A DNA stretch of 64,000 nucleotides from Balamuthia mandrillaris (lineage: Eukaryota; Discosea; Longamoebia; Balamuthiidae), in contig JAVKOQ010000017.1 of the NCBI GenBank assembly GCA_031835245.1, forward strand, positions 343,183-407,182, written 5' to 3'. Of this stretch, positions 31,928 to 41,490 are shown piece by piece. Position 1 is the stretch's first letter; every line of letters starts with the position of its first letter. The position numbers and the translations under genes were made by a program. The notes beneath the pieces were generated by a model. The model did not search any database. It had not been told where the DNA came from and saw only the letters and a program-made list of their open reading frames with translations.

Positions 31928-31976
31928 ACATCTGGCAACGACGGTACAACCCCGACTATCAGCTGCTGCTCTAAGA

Positions 31977-33308
31977 ATGATCGTGGTGGACCGGGCTCTG
32001 CTCCGGTTGGAGGAGGAAAAACGACCTATCCGGGTTGGCATGGTGGGTGCTGGAACAATGGGACGGGCTATCGCCAACCAGATCGTCAACAACACCAAGG
32101 GAATGAGACTTGCAGCAGTGCTAAATCGGACTTTGCAAAATGCTGTAGAGCTCTGCCAGGAGGTGGGCCTCCCCAAAGAACGTCTGATCATTCTGGACAG
32201 CCACGAGGCTAAGGAAGTCAACGACCACAACACCGAGATATTGCCTGAGGACAATACAGATGAGCGGGTGCTGCTCACCAACTCCGTTGAGGTGTTTTTC
32301 CAAGTGCCCAAGCTGGACATCGTTTTGGAGGTGACGGGCACCATCCTATTCGCGGCAGATATCTGTTTGAGAGCTTTCCAAGCAAAGAAGGATGTCGTGG
32401 TAATGAACGCAGAGCTGGACGGGACCCTTGGCCCTATCCTCAAAACCTATGCCGACCGAGAGGGAGTGATCTTCAGCAATAGTGATGGGGACCAACCAGG
32501 AGTTGAAATGAACCTCTATCGCTACGTGAAGCAGCTGGGGCTCACTCCTCTCGTCTGCGGCAACATAAAAGGCTTTCACAACATTTACAGGAACCCTGAC
32601 ACACAGGCCGAGTTTGCTGCCCGTTGGAAACAGAGCCCGAACATGGTAACCAGCTTCTGCGATGGCACCAAGGTTAGTTTCGAGCAGGCTGTTGTGGCCA
32701 ATGCCACTGGCATGCGAGTGACAAAGCGGGGCATGAATGGCAAGACTTATGCGTGCCATGTGGATGAGCTCACCCAGTGTTATGACGTGGAGGAACTCCG
32801 AAGATTCGGAGGAATTGTGGACTATGTTGTTGGTACACGTCCAGCGCCTGGAATATTCGTCCTGGCCTCCTGTGATGACCCCAAACAGCAACATCTCTTG
32901 GAGTACTACAAGCTCGGAAAAGGTCCACTCTACAGTTTCTACACACCATACCACTTGTGTCATTTTGAGGTTCCCATCTCATTGGCTCGGATTGCCATCT
33001 TTCGTGACACAGTGCTTGCCCCACTAAATGGCCCAGTTGTTGATGTTGTAGCAGCTGCCAAAATTGAGCTGAAGCCAGGGGACGTGCTTGATTCCTTTGG
33101 AGGATTTATGACCTATGGCCTTTGTGAGGATTCCAAAAAAACTTACCAGGAGAGACTGCTACCTATTGGCCTTGTTGAAGGATGCACAATAATACGACCA
33201 GTGGCTAAAGACCAAGTATTAACTTATGATGATATCCAACTGCCAAAGAAACGAACAATTGATAAACTTAGAAAAGAGCAAAACCAGTTATTTTTTGAAA
33301 ACAAGTGA
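31977..33308 (+). CDS. NAD(P)-dependent homoserine-dehydrogenase-like protein with SAF domain
   Basis: A single exon of 443 aa. The N-terminus has a Rossmann nucleotide site (RVGMVGAGTMGRAIANQI). The middle has LDIVLEVTGT and DVVVMNAELDGTLG, as in the COG4091 group of predicted oxidoreductases related to homoserine dehydrogenase. The C-terminal ~100 residues resemble an SAF domain (APLNGPVVDVVAAAKIELKP...GFMTYGL). The substrate is unknown. The family is mostly bacterial. Being intronless in an intron-rich neighbourhood and standing at the edge of a transposon-rich island make lateral acquisition plausible. Codon use turns AT-rich in the last ~45 codons, where the island begins. Confidence 0.85.
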   Translation: MIVVDRALLRLEEEKRPIRVGMVGAGTMGRAIANQIVNNTKGMRLAAVLNRTLQNAVELCQEVGLPKERLIILDSHEAKEVNDHNTEILPEDNTDERVLLTNSVEVFFQVPKLDIVLEVTGTILFAADICLRAFQAKKDVVVMNAELDGTLGPILKTYADREGVIFSNSDGDQPGVEMNLYRYVKQLGLTPLVCGNIKGFHNIYRNPDTQAEFAARWKQSPNMVTSFCDGTKVSFEQAVVANATGMRVTKRGMNGKTYACHVDELTQCYDVEELRRFGGIVDYVVGTRPAPGIFVLASCDDPKQQHLLEYYKLGKGPLYSFYTPYHLCHFEVPISLARIAIFRDTVLAPLNGPVVDVVAAAKIELKPGDVLDSFGGFMTYGLCEDSKKTYQERLLPIGLVEGCTIIRPVAKDQVLTYDDIQLPKKRTIDKLRKEQNQLFFENK

Positions 33309-33594
33309 TTTTATTTATTATATAAAATGAATACTCAGTTGAATCATTACCTTGAATCATTTTTGTTTAAGCTAGGCTTATTATTATAGAAAGATCTTCA
33401 GAATGGCTTAGTGTAAACATTAAAGATCAATGACATTATGCATCAATAGAAAAGAAAAAAGGAACAAAGAAGCGTTGGTTATTATTATTGGTGAATAGTT
33501 TGCTTGCATGAGTACTTCACTAGAAGCTCTTTAACATGTCCTTGTCATCTATAGTAACAAGTGTCAAGCAGTATTTGACACTCTTTAATGCTTC

Positions 33595-33870
33595 TCATAA
33601 TGAACTCAGTGCAGTTTTTATCAAGAGGTAAACGCAACACCATACCATATATAAAAAGAATTGTATATGCGTAGTATACTCTAACTTCTTGTACTCCCTC
33701 ATCCAAAATGCCTTCTCAATTGTTATATCACAAGTGAAAGGTATTGAATGAGCTTTCAGACCTGCTTTGTAACATCTATCTATCCTGTTCTTTCCTTTTA
33801 CAATGTTGAATTTTTGACTGGCATAATTCTTTCTATTGTATAGAGCTCTCGCCTTCCTTCTCACTCCCAA
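33595..33870 (-). pseudogene. Diverged LINE 3'-end fragment
   Basis: An open frame of 91 codons whose C-terminal part (KLEYTTHIQFFLYMVWC) parallels the translated tail of the LINE at 45,213-45,284 (YTMYVQCLLFMYRL). At DNA level 33,625-33,830 is a diverged third copy of the unit at 34,797-35,035 and 41,139-41,388. It is probably a 5'-truncated retrotransposon end on the minus strand. Confidence 0.55.
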
Positions 33871-33944
33871 TCATCAAAGTACAATGATCAAATTCAACAT
33901 TTTTCATGGACGCAGCATTCTAGAGGAGGTCTCAATTTTTAATT

Positions 33945-34530
33945 TTTTTTTTGGTAGGCAATGACTGTGCTGTATGTAGCAATCCATCCTCTTGCTTTGC
34001 ATTAGCTGCACTATATGATGTAGCTCTTTGTTTTATTTTTTTTTGGCTAGCCAACAATGTCAGTGCTATATAGTGCAGCACCTTTCCTTTCCTCTTTTAT
34101 TCATGTTTGCCTAGTCAGCAGTGGCTGCATTATACAGCGAGGCTCCTTCCTCTTGCTTTTCTATTCTGTTTGTTCACCTGGCACTGACTACATTATATGA
34201 CACAGCTCCTTTTCTCTCGCTCGTTTATTCTGTGATAAGGCTGGTGAGAAAACAACCCATTGGATAATACTAACTCGTTATGTGCAGGGAAAGACCTTAA
34301 ATAGAATGAAAGAAAGAGATATATATACATGAAGAGATAAGGACAGGTATCACAGGAGAGTGGTATAATTCTTTTTGTTTGGCTTGCAGACAATGGCTGC
34401 ATCATATAGCACAGTTCCATCCTCTAGCTCTCTATTTTTTCTTTTTAGCTAGCCAGTAGGAGCTGGTGCTTTTTAGCACAGCTCTTTTCCTCTCCTCTTT
34501 TTTTATTCTCATTCCTTTTCTATTTTATTC
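33945..34530. repeat. Degenerate tandem array of ~65-70-bp units, split by an insertion
   Basis: About six units of the form TTTGGCTAGCCAACAATG, then a GCTGCAxTATATxxxxCAGCTCC core and a C/T-rich end with TTTATTCTG. Three or four units precede 34,213 and two follow 34,372. Between them lies a SINE-like copy. Units differ by many substitutions, so the array is old. Confidence 0.65.
34213..34372 (+). mobile_element. SINE-like element, copy 1, inserted in the tandem array
   Basis: It begins GATAAGGCTGGTGAGAAAAC and contains GGGAAAGACCTTAAATAGAA then TGAAAGAAAGAGATATATATACA. The same order is found at 46,170-46,305 and, inverted, at 46,612-46,770, with a partial copy at 39,378-39,455. No ORF is present. 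Internal RNA polymerase III boxes are not obvious, so 'SINE-like' rests on size, repetition and lack of coding. Confidence 0.65.
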
Positions 34531-34796
34531 TCTCTTTTGCCTGCTCACTACTATTCATACCAATGTTCATAATAGTCAGGTTGGCATCAACCATCAAATG
34601 ATTTAGATTGGAAAATCAATTAGTAAGTTCAATTCAATAGGTGTGCTGTCCCTTGATGAACGTCATGTGTTTTTATTAATAGAGTTGCCCTTTGCTCTGT
34701 GCATGAATCTGAATAGTATTTAACAACATGTCATAATGATACACATTTAAAGGAGATACAATAGAAAAGAACAGGTTCAACATGAAAGATAAGATA

Positions 34797-35035
34797 TAGT
34801 AGTAGTAGAAGTTTATTTGCTCTGAGAGCAACACCAATCTATACATAAAAAGTAAGCATTGTACATACATAGTGTACTCTTACTTCTCTTACTTCCTCAT
34901 CCTCAATGCCTTCCCAATTGTTATTCAAATTCACAAGTGAAAGGTGTTGAATGAGATTTCAGACTGACTTTGTATCATCTAGCTATCCTTTTCATTCCCT
35001 TTTCCTTTCTTCTCTTTTCCTTGCTTTTACATTAC
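34797..35035 (-). mobile_element. LINE-tail unit, copy 1 (~240 bp)
   Basis: Nearly identical by eye to 41,139-41,388 and in the same orientation. On the minus strand it ends in CTATGTATGTACAATGCTTA, then GGTGTTGCTCTCAGAGCAAA and a short (ACT)n tail, the same tail as the LINE at 45,213-45,285. The TTGCTCTNAGAGCAA palindrome could be the 3' hairpin recognised by the reverse transcriptase. It fits a non-autonomous partner or a 5'-truncated LINE. Confidence 0.7.
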
Positions 35036-35977
35036 TTCCAAAGATTGATAAAATGCAGAAAAACTTCCATGCTCCAAACTTGCTCTTGCTGCCCATAATC
35101 TCCAGACTCGTTTACAACTTTGCTTACATTGTTCCATCTCTTGAGCTCTGTTGCATTTCTTTCCACTTGACAGGAGCTTTTCAAGTTGCTTCCCTGTAGT
35201 TTATATAGAAAGTAGGTTTCTCTTTTAATTTTGCTTATTGATTTTTGAGATTAATTAGAGACACAGTACAAACAAAATGGAGCATTTCCTTTTGAAAATC
35301 TGATGAATTTAAAAATATTTTCAAAATAATTTTCCTTTTCATTTATTAAAAAAAAAATGAGAAAGGTGTCACGCAGGAGGAAAAAGAAAAAATTTTGATT
35401 TGTCCCTCACCTACAAAACGCTGAGGAGATGAGAGAGACCTTTACTATTTATTTATTTTCTAAGGGGGTGTGTGTTCTCCTATTTTATAAAACAAAACAC
35501 AACCTTGTTGTAGATTTTCTCCAAGGGCTCAGAAGGGATGGTCTCCTGATTAAAAATAACCACCCATCAAATAGCATCAAACAGCATCATAGTAATAATC
35601 TCCCCTCACTTCAAAAGTCTTCTCTCTCTACAGCGTCCCCCAACTCGGCACCTCTAACACAGAAACATAAACCACCCAGCAAGCAACTCCCCGTAACCCC
35701 CATAATGGTAATCACCCTCACAATTTTAACCAGAAAAAACACACAAACACACAACACATCCCACACTCCCCTCCACAATAAACCCCTGCTCCCTTTCACC
35801 CACATAACCAACAAAACAAACATCCATATCAAAGACCAGGCACAGGAAAAAGTGCCTAGCAGGTTAAAGTCGACAAAAATCTATACACCTGAGGGGTCCC
35901 TCCTAATTCTCCTGCCAAAAACTAAACCCAACAAAACGCCTTGACAACCTGCAATTAATTTTGTCCCACTGTCCTTC

Positions 35978-36027
35978 TGTGTTATACTTTCTCAACAACT
36001 GACCATTTGTTGAGAAAGTATAACACA
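35978..36027. repeat. Perfect 21-bp hairpin stem with 8-nt loop
   Basis: TGTGTTATACTTTCTCAACA(A) at 35,978-35,998 is inverted exactly at 36,007-36,027. It lies between the ORF1-like and endonuclease parts of the G-poor LINE fragment. Confidence 0.9.
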
Positions 36028-36265
36028 ACATCAACCAACCTTCCCTATACATGAGCAAAAAGACCCTCAGTAAGCAAATGACAGCAAAAGGACTTTGCAC
36101 AGGTGGAAATTAAAAGAGATCCAGAAAACAAAGAGAGTAGAGACTTTGGCTATGTTACTATTGAATCCTGAGCACAACTGGCCTCTGCAATGTTAGTCTC
36201 CTTTGGCTACCCAGAGAGGAAAAGACCAGCCCTCATTTCACTCAAAAAGGACAGACCTATAAGCT

Positions 36266-37149
36266 ATGGAGACAAATAACAACTCACCAACCCCTCCTTC
36301 CTCTTTTCCTCTCTCCACAACAAACATGCTCTTAAAAATAACCTCCCTCAATATTTGAGGAGGAATCTCCAATAAACTCTCCAAACTCTTAAAAATGCAG
36401 AAAAAACATAATATTGACATCCTTTGTCTACAAGAATGTGCAACTAAAACACAAAAATGGACCAGGTCTGTCCCAAAAAACCTTACTACAATAACCTCCA
36501 GTACTCCAACAGACAAAAACAGCCACAGAGGAGTTGCTTTCATCTTTCCATCCTATCTAGCAGGATATATCCAACCCTTACAACCACCACCAGACAACAT
36601 CAAAGACAGGGTGATAGCAATAAAGCTAAGTAACTCTAAACTTGAAAAGCTAATCTTGGTCAACATATATGCCCCAGCAAACAGAACAGAAAATAAACTA
36701 TTTTGGAATGGAGACATTAACAATTACCTTACAAGCCTTAAAAACAAAGGCCCAATAACAGTATGTGGAGACCTCAATGCCTATGATGATCCTCATGATA
36801 ACTCCAATGGAAATGGCAAACCTAATAAAAACTTTTCCCAGTTTAAAGAATGCCATAACCTACAAGATGCATTTTGACATTTCAATGACAGCCTTAGAAC
36901 ACCCACCCATGAACAATACATCTTTACCAGAAAATACACACAAAGGACCCGCATAGACTACTTTCTTACAGAAAGAATTGAAAAACTCATTTCCACTAAA
37001 CTTGGTAAAACAAATATTTCAACAGACCATAAACCTATTACTGCCACAATAAACCTTCAATGTACCAGGCCAACAATCCCAAAGAAACGCCTCCTTCCTT
37101 ATCAAAGAAAACAGAAGACACAGAATAAAGTAACACACTACTTGGAATA
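36266..37149 (+). pseudogene. LINE endonuclease domain with two in-frame TGA codons
   Basis: From ATG 36266 (METNNNSPTPPSSS) the frame runs 294 codons to a TAG with only two interruptions, TGA at 36,356 and at 36,875. Endonuclease landmarks are complete: DILCLQE, LILVNIYAPANR, VCGDLNAYDD, RIDYFLTERI and STDHKPI. The first TGA stands where relatives have Arg (SLNI-x-GG), the second in DAF-x-HFND, again usually Arg. Decay of CGA to TGA by CpG deamination explains both; a recoded UGA is the alternative. Confidence 0.75.
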
Positions 37150-37723
37150 GAACTTGATATAACTCCAACAAACCCTCATAATATTATGCTTAGATATGTT
37201 AATGCTGCCAAAAAGGCCCTTCCACCTCCCAAACAAACAAAACACCCACTTTAAGCAGCTGGCCAACGCCTTTGCTTTCGTCAGCAGCAACATCAAGAAT
37301 GTCTCTGTTTCAAGGCGACTGCCAGGGCCGCCCTTCACTTGGAGAAGCCCATCATCATCATGGCCAACCTCATGGACTGCACTGAGGATGAAAGCAAGAA
37401 AGGCAGCAGCGAGCGAATGAACCTCCAAAAGAGTGTCCTTGTTGGAAAACCAATAATTCGCATCATTATGACTTCCTGGGAACACTCTCCCTGGATACCT
37501 CCAAATTTTCTCACCCTTTTTATTTTCCTCTTTTTCTCATGACACATTCAAAGCATACACTTTGGTCCCCTTTTTCATGTGAATAAACCCAGATTCGCTT
37601 ATGTGCTGTTCCTTTCTTGATCCACAGGGTTATTCCTCATCAACATTTTTTTATGCATTCAGTTTTACCTTCTTTTGTTTCGGAAAGAAAAAGAGACTAA
37701 CAACATTTCCTTGCAGCTTTCAG

Positions 37724-37866
37724 GTGATGAGAAAAAGACACACTTGTCGCCTTTGGCAACAATGATGGCAGGTGGTCTGGCTGGCATTCTCTACTGGGCC
37801 AATCCAAAGCTCTTGAAGAGCAATGTTCTGGGAATAGCAAGTTCTGCGAAAGAGAAAACCACATGA
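37724..37866 (+). pseudogene. Mitochondrial carrier fragment (start of third repeat)
   Basis: LSPLATMMAGGLAGILYW followed by NPKLLKS resembles an odd-numbered helix and PxDxxKS signature of SLC25 carriers, with the Asp lost. It ends in a stop at 37,866. The rest of the repeat is found on the opposite strand ~190 bp away. Confidence 0.5.
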
Positions 37867-37990
37867 TCTCTCCGTACCCAATAATTTTTTTTTGCTCCGT
37901 ACTTTGGGTAACGGTTCTTTTTGCCTTTTTTCCGTCTCCATGTCATGATTTCCTTTCCGGGTCTGACACGTCATTATGTAACCTGGAAAC

Positions 37991-38008
37991 CAACGCCTTA
38001 AGGCGTTG
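37991..38008. repeat. 18-bp perfect palindrome
   Basis: CAACGCCTTAAGGCGTTG lies between the two oppositely oriented carrier fragments. Confidence 0.9.
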
Positions 38009-38053
38009 ATTATGTCGACAGTATCTCTAACTAATGGAAAATCAAACATTTTT

Positions 38054-38240
38054 TTATCCGAGATACGCCTGCACGACCTCATAAACAGTGAAGCAGGCTG
38101 CATTGACAGGGAAGGACCGAACCGCAGCCACTCTGAAGCCCTTCCAAAAGCCTTGAAAGACTTGGGTGCACAGAATGTCGACTGCGCATTGCCACGTTGT
38201 CTTGAAGTGGAATTGGCTAGGGTCCATCACCAGAAAATGA
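38054..38240 (-). pseudogene. Mitochondrial carrier fragment (C-terminus)
   Basis: The minus strand encodes QCAVDILCTQVFQGFWKGFR then VAAVRSFPVNAACFTVYEVV and a stop, the closing part of an SLC25 carrier (kGf...R..P...F..YE). No upstream carrier exon in this orientation is visible. With the + strand piece at 37,724 it suggests one gene broken by an inversion. Confidence 0.65.
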
Positions 38241-38247
38241 GGATGTC

Positions 38248-38330
38248 GGCTGATATCCAGTCGGCCGACAACAGCTGATATGGTTTCTGACAAGTTTGAT
38301 GTCAGAAAGCAGATATCAGCTGATATGAGC
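38248..38330. repeat. Imperfect hairpin built on CAGCTGATAT
   Basis: CAGCTGATATGGTTTCTGACA pairs with TGTCAGAAAGCAGATATCAG across a 7-nt loop, leaving a small bulge. Related CGGCTGATATCC and TCGGCCGAC palindromes precede it. Its role is unknown. Confidence 0.7.
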
Positions 38331-38939
38331 AGACCTCGTTTGATATTAAGCAAACTACCTTATATAGTAAGCAGACTTTCTTCGACCTTTCTTCCATTTA
38401 CCATTTTCCATCGAGGAGATTAACGTATCGAAAATAATTTCAAATTTATTTTGAATATTTATTTGTTAGAGAAAAAAGTTGATCAATAAAAGATTTGGCA
38501 GAGTGGGTGGATGGCCAGGTTTTAGGTGGGCTGGTCCTGTAGCGCCGCAGGGTAGGAGACCAAGGGGAATAGCATGCCTGCAGGAATTATCTAAAAGGTC
38601 TATTCCTGCAGGCTTACAGGCTTGTTCATCGGGTTTATGCTGCTGGCATGGCACCTTTTGGCAAGTGCCCTTGTTGATGAGCTTGAGTTAGTGAGGAAAA
38701 GGAGGAGAAAAGAACTAAACACGTAGACCCGGCCTCACGTTGAGCAGTGGATTTTTGAGGTTTTTGCGTCAAGATTGTTTTTTTTATCAGAAAAAGGGGC
38801 AAGTGGTAAAAGCAAAGTTGGATTGGTACAGCACCATTCCCGAGGCAAATAAATAAAATCTATGAGGGACAGAACAGTGGGAAAAATCTAAAACAAACAA
38901 CAGCAAAGCACACTTACCAGCTGGATAGTGCGATGGCTT

Positions 38940-39012
38940 TTTCCCTCTCTTCCCTTCTCCCTCTCTCTCTCTCTTTCCCCCTCTCCCTCTCTCTCTCTCT
39001 CTCTCTCTCTTA
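38940..39012. repeat. (CT)n microsatellite
   Basis: Interrupted (CT)n with CCCTCTC blocks and a clean run at 38,988-39,010. Unlike most (CT)n here it is not in a gene intron. Confidence 0.9.
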
Positions 39013-39377
39013 GAGACAGCTCTTGTATGTGGTGGTGTCATGGGTCTCCTTTTCAGTGGACATTATGTGTGTGTGGTGTTGGTAAAAAAAGTTGAAAAAT
39101 AAAAGTATGCCTGTGCACCCCATTTTTTCCTGCCGATTAAAGGTGGCACCTTTACAAGCAAAAGAAAGATTTTTTGCTTTAGTCCCTTTTTCTTGGTGTG
39201 TCTGCTATTGTCAACAGAAAAGTTGAACACTGTGTGCCTGTTCACCTTAGCAGGAAAACCCAAACAAAGCAAGTTCAGCCTGATTTCAGGAGAGAAACCT
39301 GCATAAAACAGACGTCTTACAGCGTCTTAAGCAAAATAGCAGGAGGACATGATCATCCACGTCAGCACCATGTCATT

Positions 39378-39455
39378 AGGGATAAGCCCCTTAATAGAAT
39401 GAAAGAAATATATATCTCTTTGAGGTCCAATCTTGTGATCAAGATCAGCACAATG
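39378..39455 (+). mobile_element. Partial SINE-like copy
   Basis: It carries CTTAATAGAATGAAAGAAAT and the downstream GATCAGCACAATGGAAAG, which is paralleled near 46,547 (AATCAGCACAATAGAAAG). The 5' part of the family consensus is missing. Confidence 0.5.
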
Positions 39456-39626
39456 GAAAGTTAGCAGAGTTATGAACTGAAATTGCGATGTGTACATCCA
39501 TTGGCATTTTTCCAGTTGCGTGGCAGTTTTTTTCACACACAAAAAAAAATATTTCTTGGAGTTTATTTTTTTTTTAAACAACAAACACATAAACACAAGT
39601 GAAAAGGTTTTTGTTGTTTCGATCTT

Positions 39627-41136
39627 GAGGCAAAGGGTGGCTATGATGAAGGGGGACATGACAGCCTGGACGTGCTTGACACCAAAAGGTGTGCCCATGC
39701 TTTTTCTGTCAATATAGGTTCAAGAGTGTTCAATGAGAACCTTAGTGTACTCAATAGGTACTCATTGTCAGCAAGGAGAGGATTAATGCCACTGAGTCAA
39801 TACAGATTCTGACTTTTGACCTTCTGCCATGTTTGTCCTTTTTGGGGACCAGAAGGATGGGAGAATTCCACTGGCAGTCAAGTGAGGAGAGCACAATAAC
39901 GCCATGTCAGAGCCATTCAGTGAGTTGCCAAACAACTGAGTTGTGATAAATCTTGGGGATGGTGTACTGTTTACAGAAAACAGGTTTGGCATCACCAGTG
40001 TTTAAAGTAAATTACACCTTCCAGAAGGGAACTGCTGGGGCCATGAGGCACTTGCTGGTTGCACTGCAGCACATTGTGGATGCCTTCAGTGATCTTCTGA
40101 GCAGTGTCACTAGGAAGGGTAACACACAGGAAGGCTAAAAAGACCAACACTAATGCGTTGCATAATGTCTCTTTCAAACAAAATCTCATGCTCGCCTTGA
40201 TGTAGCTTACAGGAGCTACAGTCAATGCAGATGTGTGCCACATAGTGAGTAACACAGGTGGTGGACCTGTCGCCTAATGTGATTTCCATCTTGTCAACAT
40301 TGTGGGAGATGATAGTATGGTGGCATTCACAGGAGGCTGGATGGAGGTACTTTTTTGCTGCTGCTGGAGAGAGGAAAGAGTGAGTACACCAGAGTCTATG
40401 AAGGCTGTGGCATGCTGACGTTAAGGAGGATAGGAGCCGTGATGGGAGGTTCCACTTTGTCCCCACAGTTGACTTCTATGTCATCGTCATGATCTATGTC
40501 AAGACCTTCCACATAGATAGCTTCAGGAGTGACTACAGGGCTAGGAGCCTCCGTAGCAGAGTTGAAAGCATCACCAGGGTGAAGAAGGGCGTTAAGGTCA
40601 ATGGCAGCAAGCTCTATGTTGCCTTGAGTCTCCTTCCCAGGCATGACGAACTGCTTCCATGAACTCCTGCTTTGTGAAAGCATCCTGTGCATTTGTAGAT
40701 GGCTGGTTAGTGTCAGAGGGAGGCAAAGCTGGTGAAGGAGATAATGATGAAGGAGGTGATGATGTTGAAGCTAGTTGCTGAGATGGTGATGTCTGTGCGT
40801 GGCTAGAGTTGAGCACTGCAGACTGGCAGAGTTTACACTGATGCCCAGGATGCCAGGGTGCTCAGCACTTACAGCAGGTGTGTTTGTAGAAGGATGTCCT
40901 GATGATGAGGAAGAAGATGAGGAGGACCCGTAGTTGTTGCCATTGTGGCGTTGGCTTTGCTAGGCGTCTGGGTGCTGTTTTACATCTGTTTCATCCGTTT
41001 ACATTCACCTGCTGAATGTCCAGATGTTGGGTATAGAGGACAGCTGGTACTAGAGGGAGTCTTGTGTGCATAAAGATTAGCTTTGACACTAAGAGCTATC
41101 TGTACAGCTTGGTTGTATTTCTCTGTGTTCCAGGAG
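39627..41136 (-). mobile_element. Decayed Ty3/gypsy-type retrotransposon
   Basis: Read on the minus strand, pieces occur in the expected order. Gag-like sequence (QAVQIALSVKANL) is at ~41,130-41,050 and a zinc knuckle (CCKC...GHQCKLC) near 40,880-40,830. An aspartic protease site (ATAFIDSGVLT) is near 40,400. Reverse transcriptase blocks are KPVFCKQYTIPK (~40,000), WNSPILLVPKKDKHG (~39,850) and MGTPFGVKHVQ (~39,690). Frameshifts and stops separate the blocks, and no RNase H, integrase or LTR is seen. The gag end is interrupted at 41,137 by the second LINE-tail unit, so the gypsy element is older. Confidence 0.75.
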
Positions 41137-41138
41137 AA

Positions 41139-41388
41139 CAGCAGTAGTAGTAATAAGAAGTTTATTTGCTCTGAGAGCAACACCAATCTATACATAAATA
41201 GTAAGCATTGTACATACATAGTGTACTCTTACTTCTCTTACTTCCTCATCCTCAATGCCTTCCCAATTGTTATTCAAATTCACAAGTGAAAGGTGTTGAA
41301 TGAGATTTCAGACTGACTTTGTATCATCTAGCTATCCTTTTCATTCCTCTTTCCTTTCTTCTCTTTTCCTTGCTTTTACATTACTTCG
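41139..41388 (-). mobile_element. LINE-tail unit, copy 2
   Basis: A second near-identical copy of the 34,797-35,035 unit, same orientation. It ends (on +, at ACATTACTTC) at the same base as copy 1, which argues for a defined element rather than random 5' truncation. It lies immediately before the plus-strand LINE, so that LINE is bracketed by inverted copies of its own tail. Confidence 0.75.
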
Positions 41389-41490
41389 AGGAAAAAAATG
41401 CGGAAAAATAGGGCACTGCCACGCAAGAGCACTGAATTGATTGACAGTCAGGAGAGGGAACAGGTCCTACGTTGATGGGTGGATCTGGCC

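Larger units (their letters stand above)
35429..37149 (+). mobile_element. G-poor LINE fragment (ORF1-like region plus endonuclease)
   Basis: From ~35,480 to ~37,190 the + strand is strikingly poor in G and rich in A and C, the composition often seen in the sense strand of LINEs. An open Thr/Pro/Lys-rich frame (35,429-35,944) may be the remains of ORF1. The second frame encodes an apurinic-type endonuclease. No reverse transcriptase follows, so the element was cut off near 37,150. Confidence 0.7.

Noticed and set aside
36356-36358. UGA as a tryptophan codon throughout the window
   Set aside because: Host genes end in UGA at conserved C-termini (for example CDH1) and use UGG for Trp, so the host code is standard. 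Recoding is kept only as a minor option for the LINE fragments.
37138-37485. Minus-strand frame with HEVGH, the zincin HExxH pattern
   Set aside because: The motif is a short chance match. There is no surrounding protease sequence, and the frame lies in island DNA with no splice or homology support.
38490-38690. Possible LINE C-terminal fragment (RFGRVGGWPGFRWAG)
   Set aside because: The similarity to LINE ends is too vague, and no neighbouring reverse transcriptase sequence supports it.
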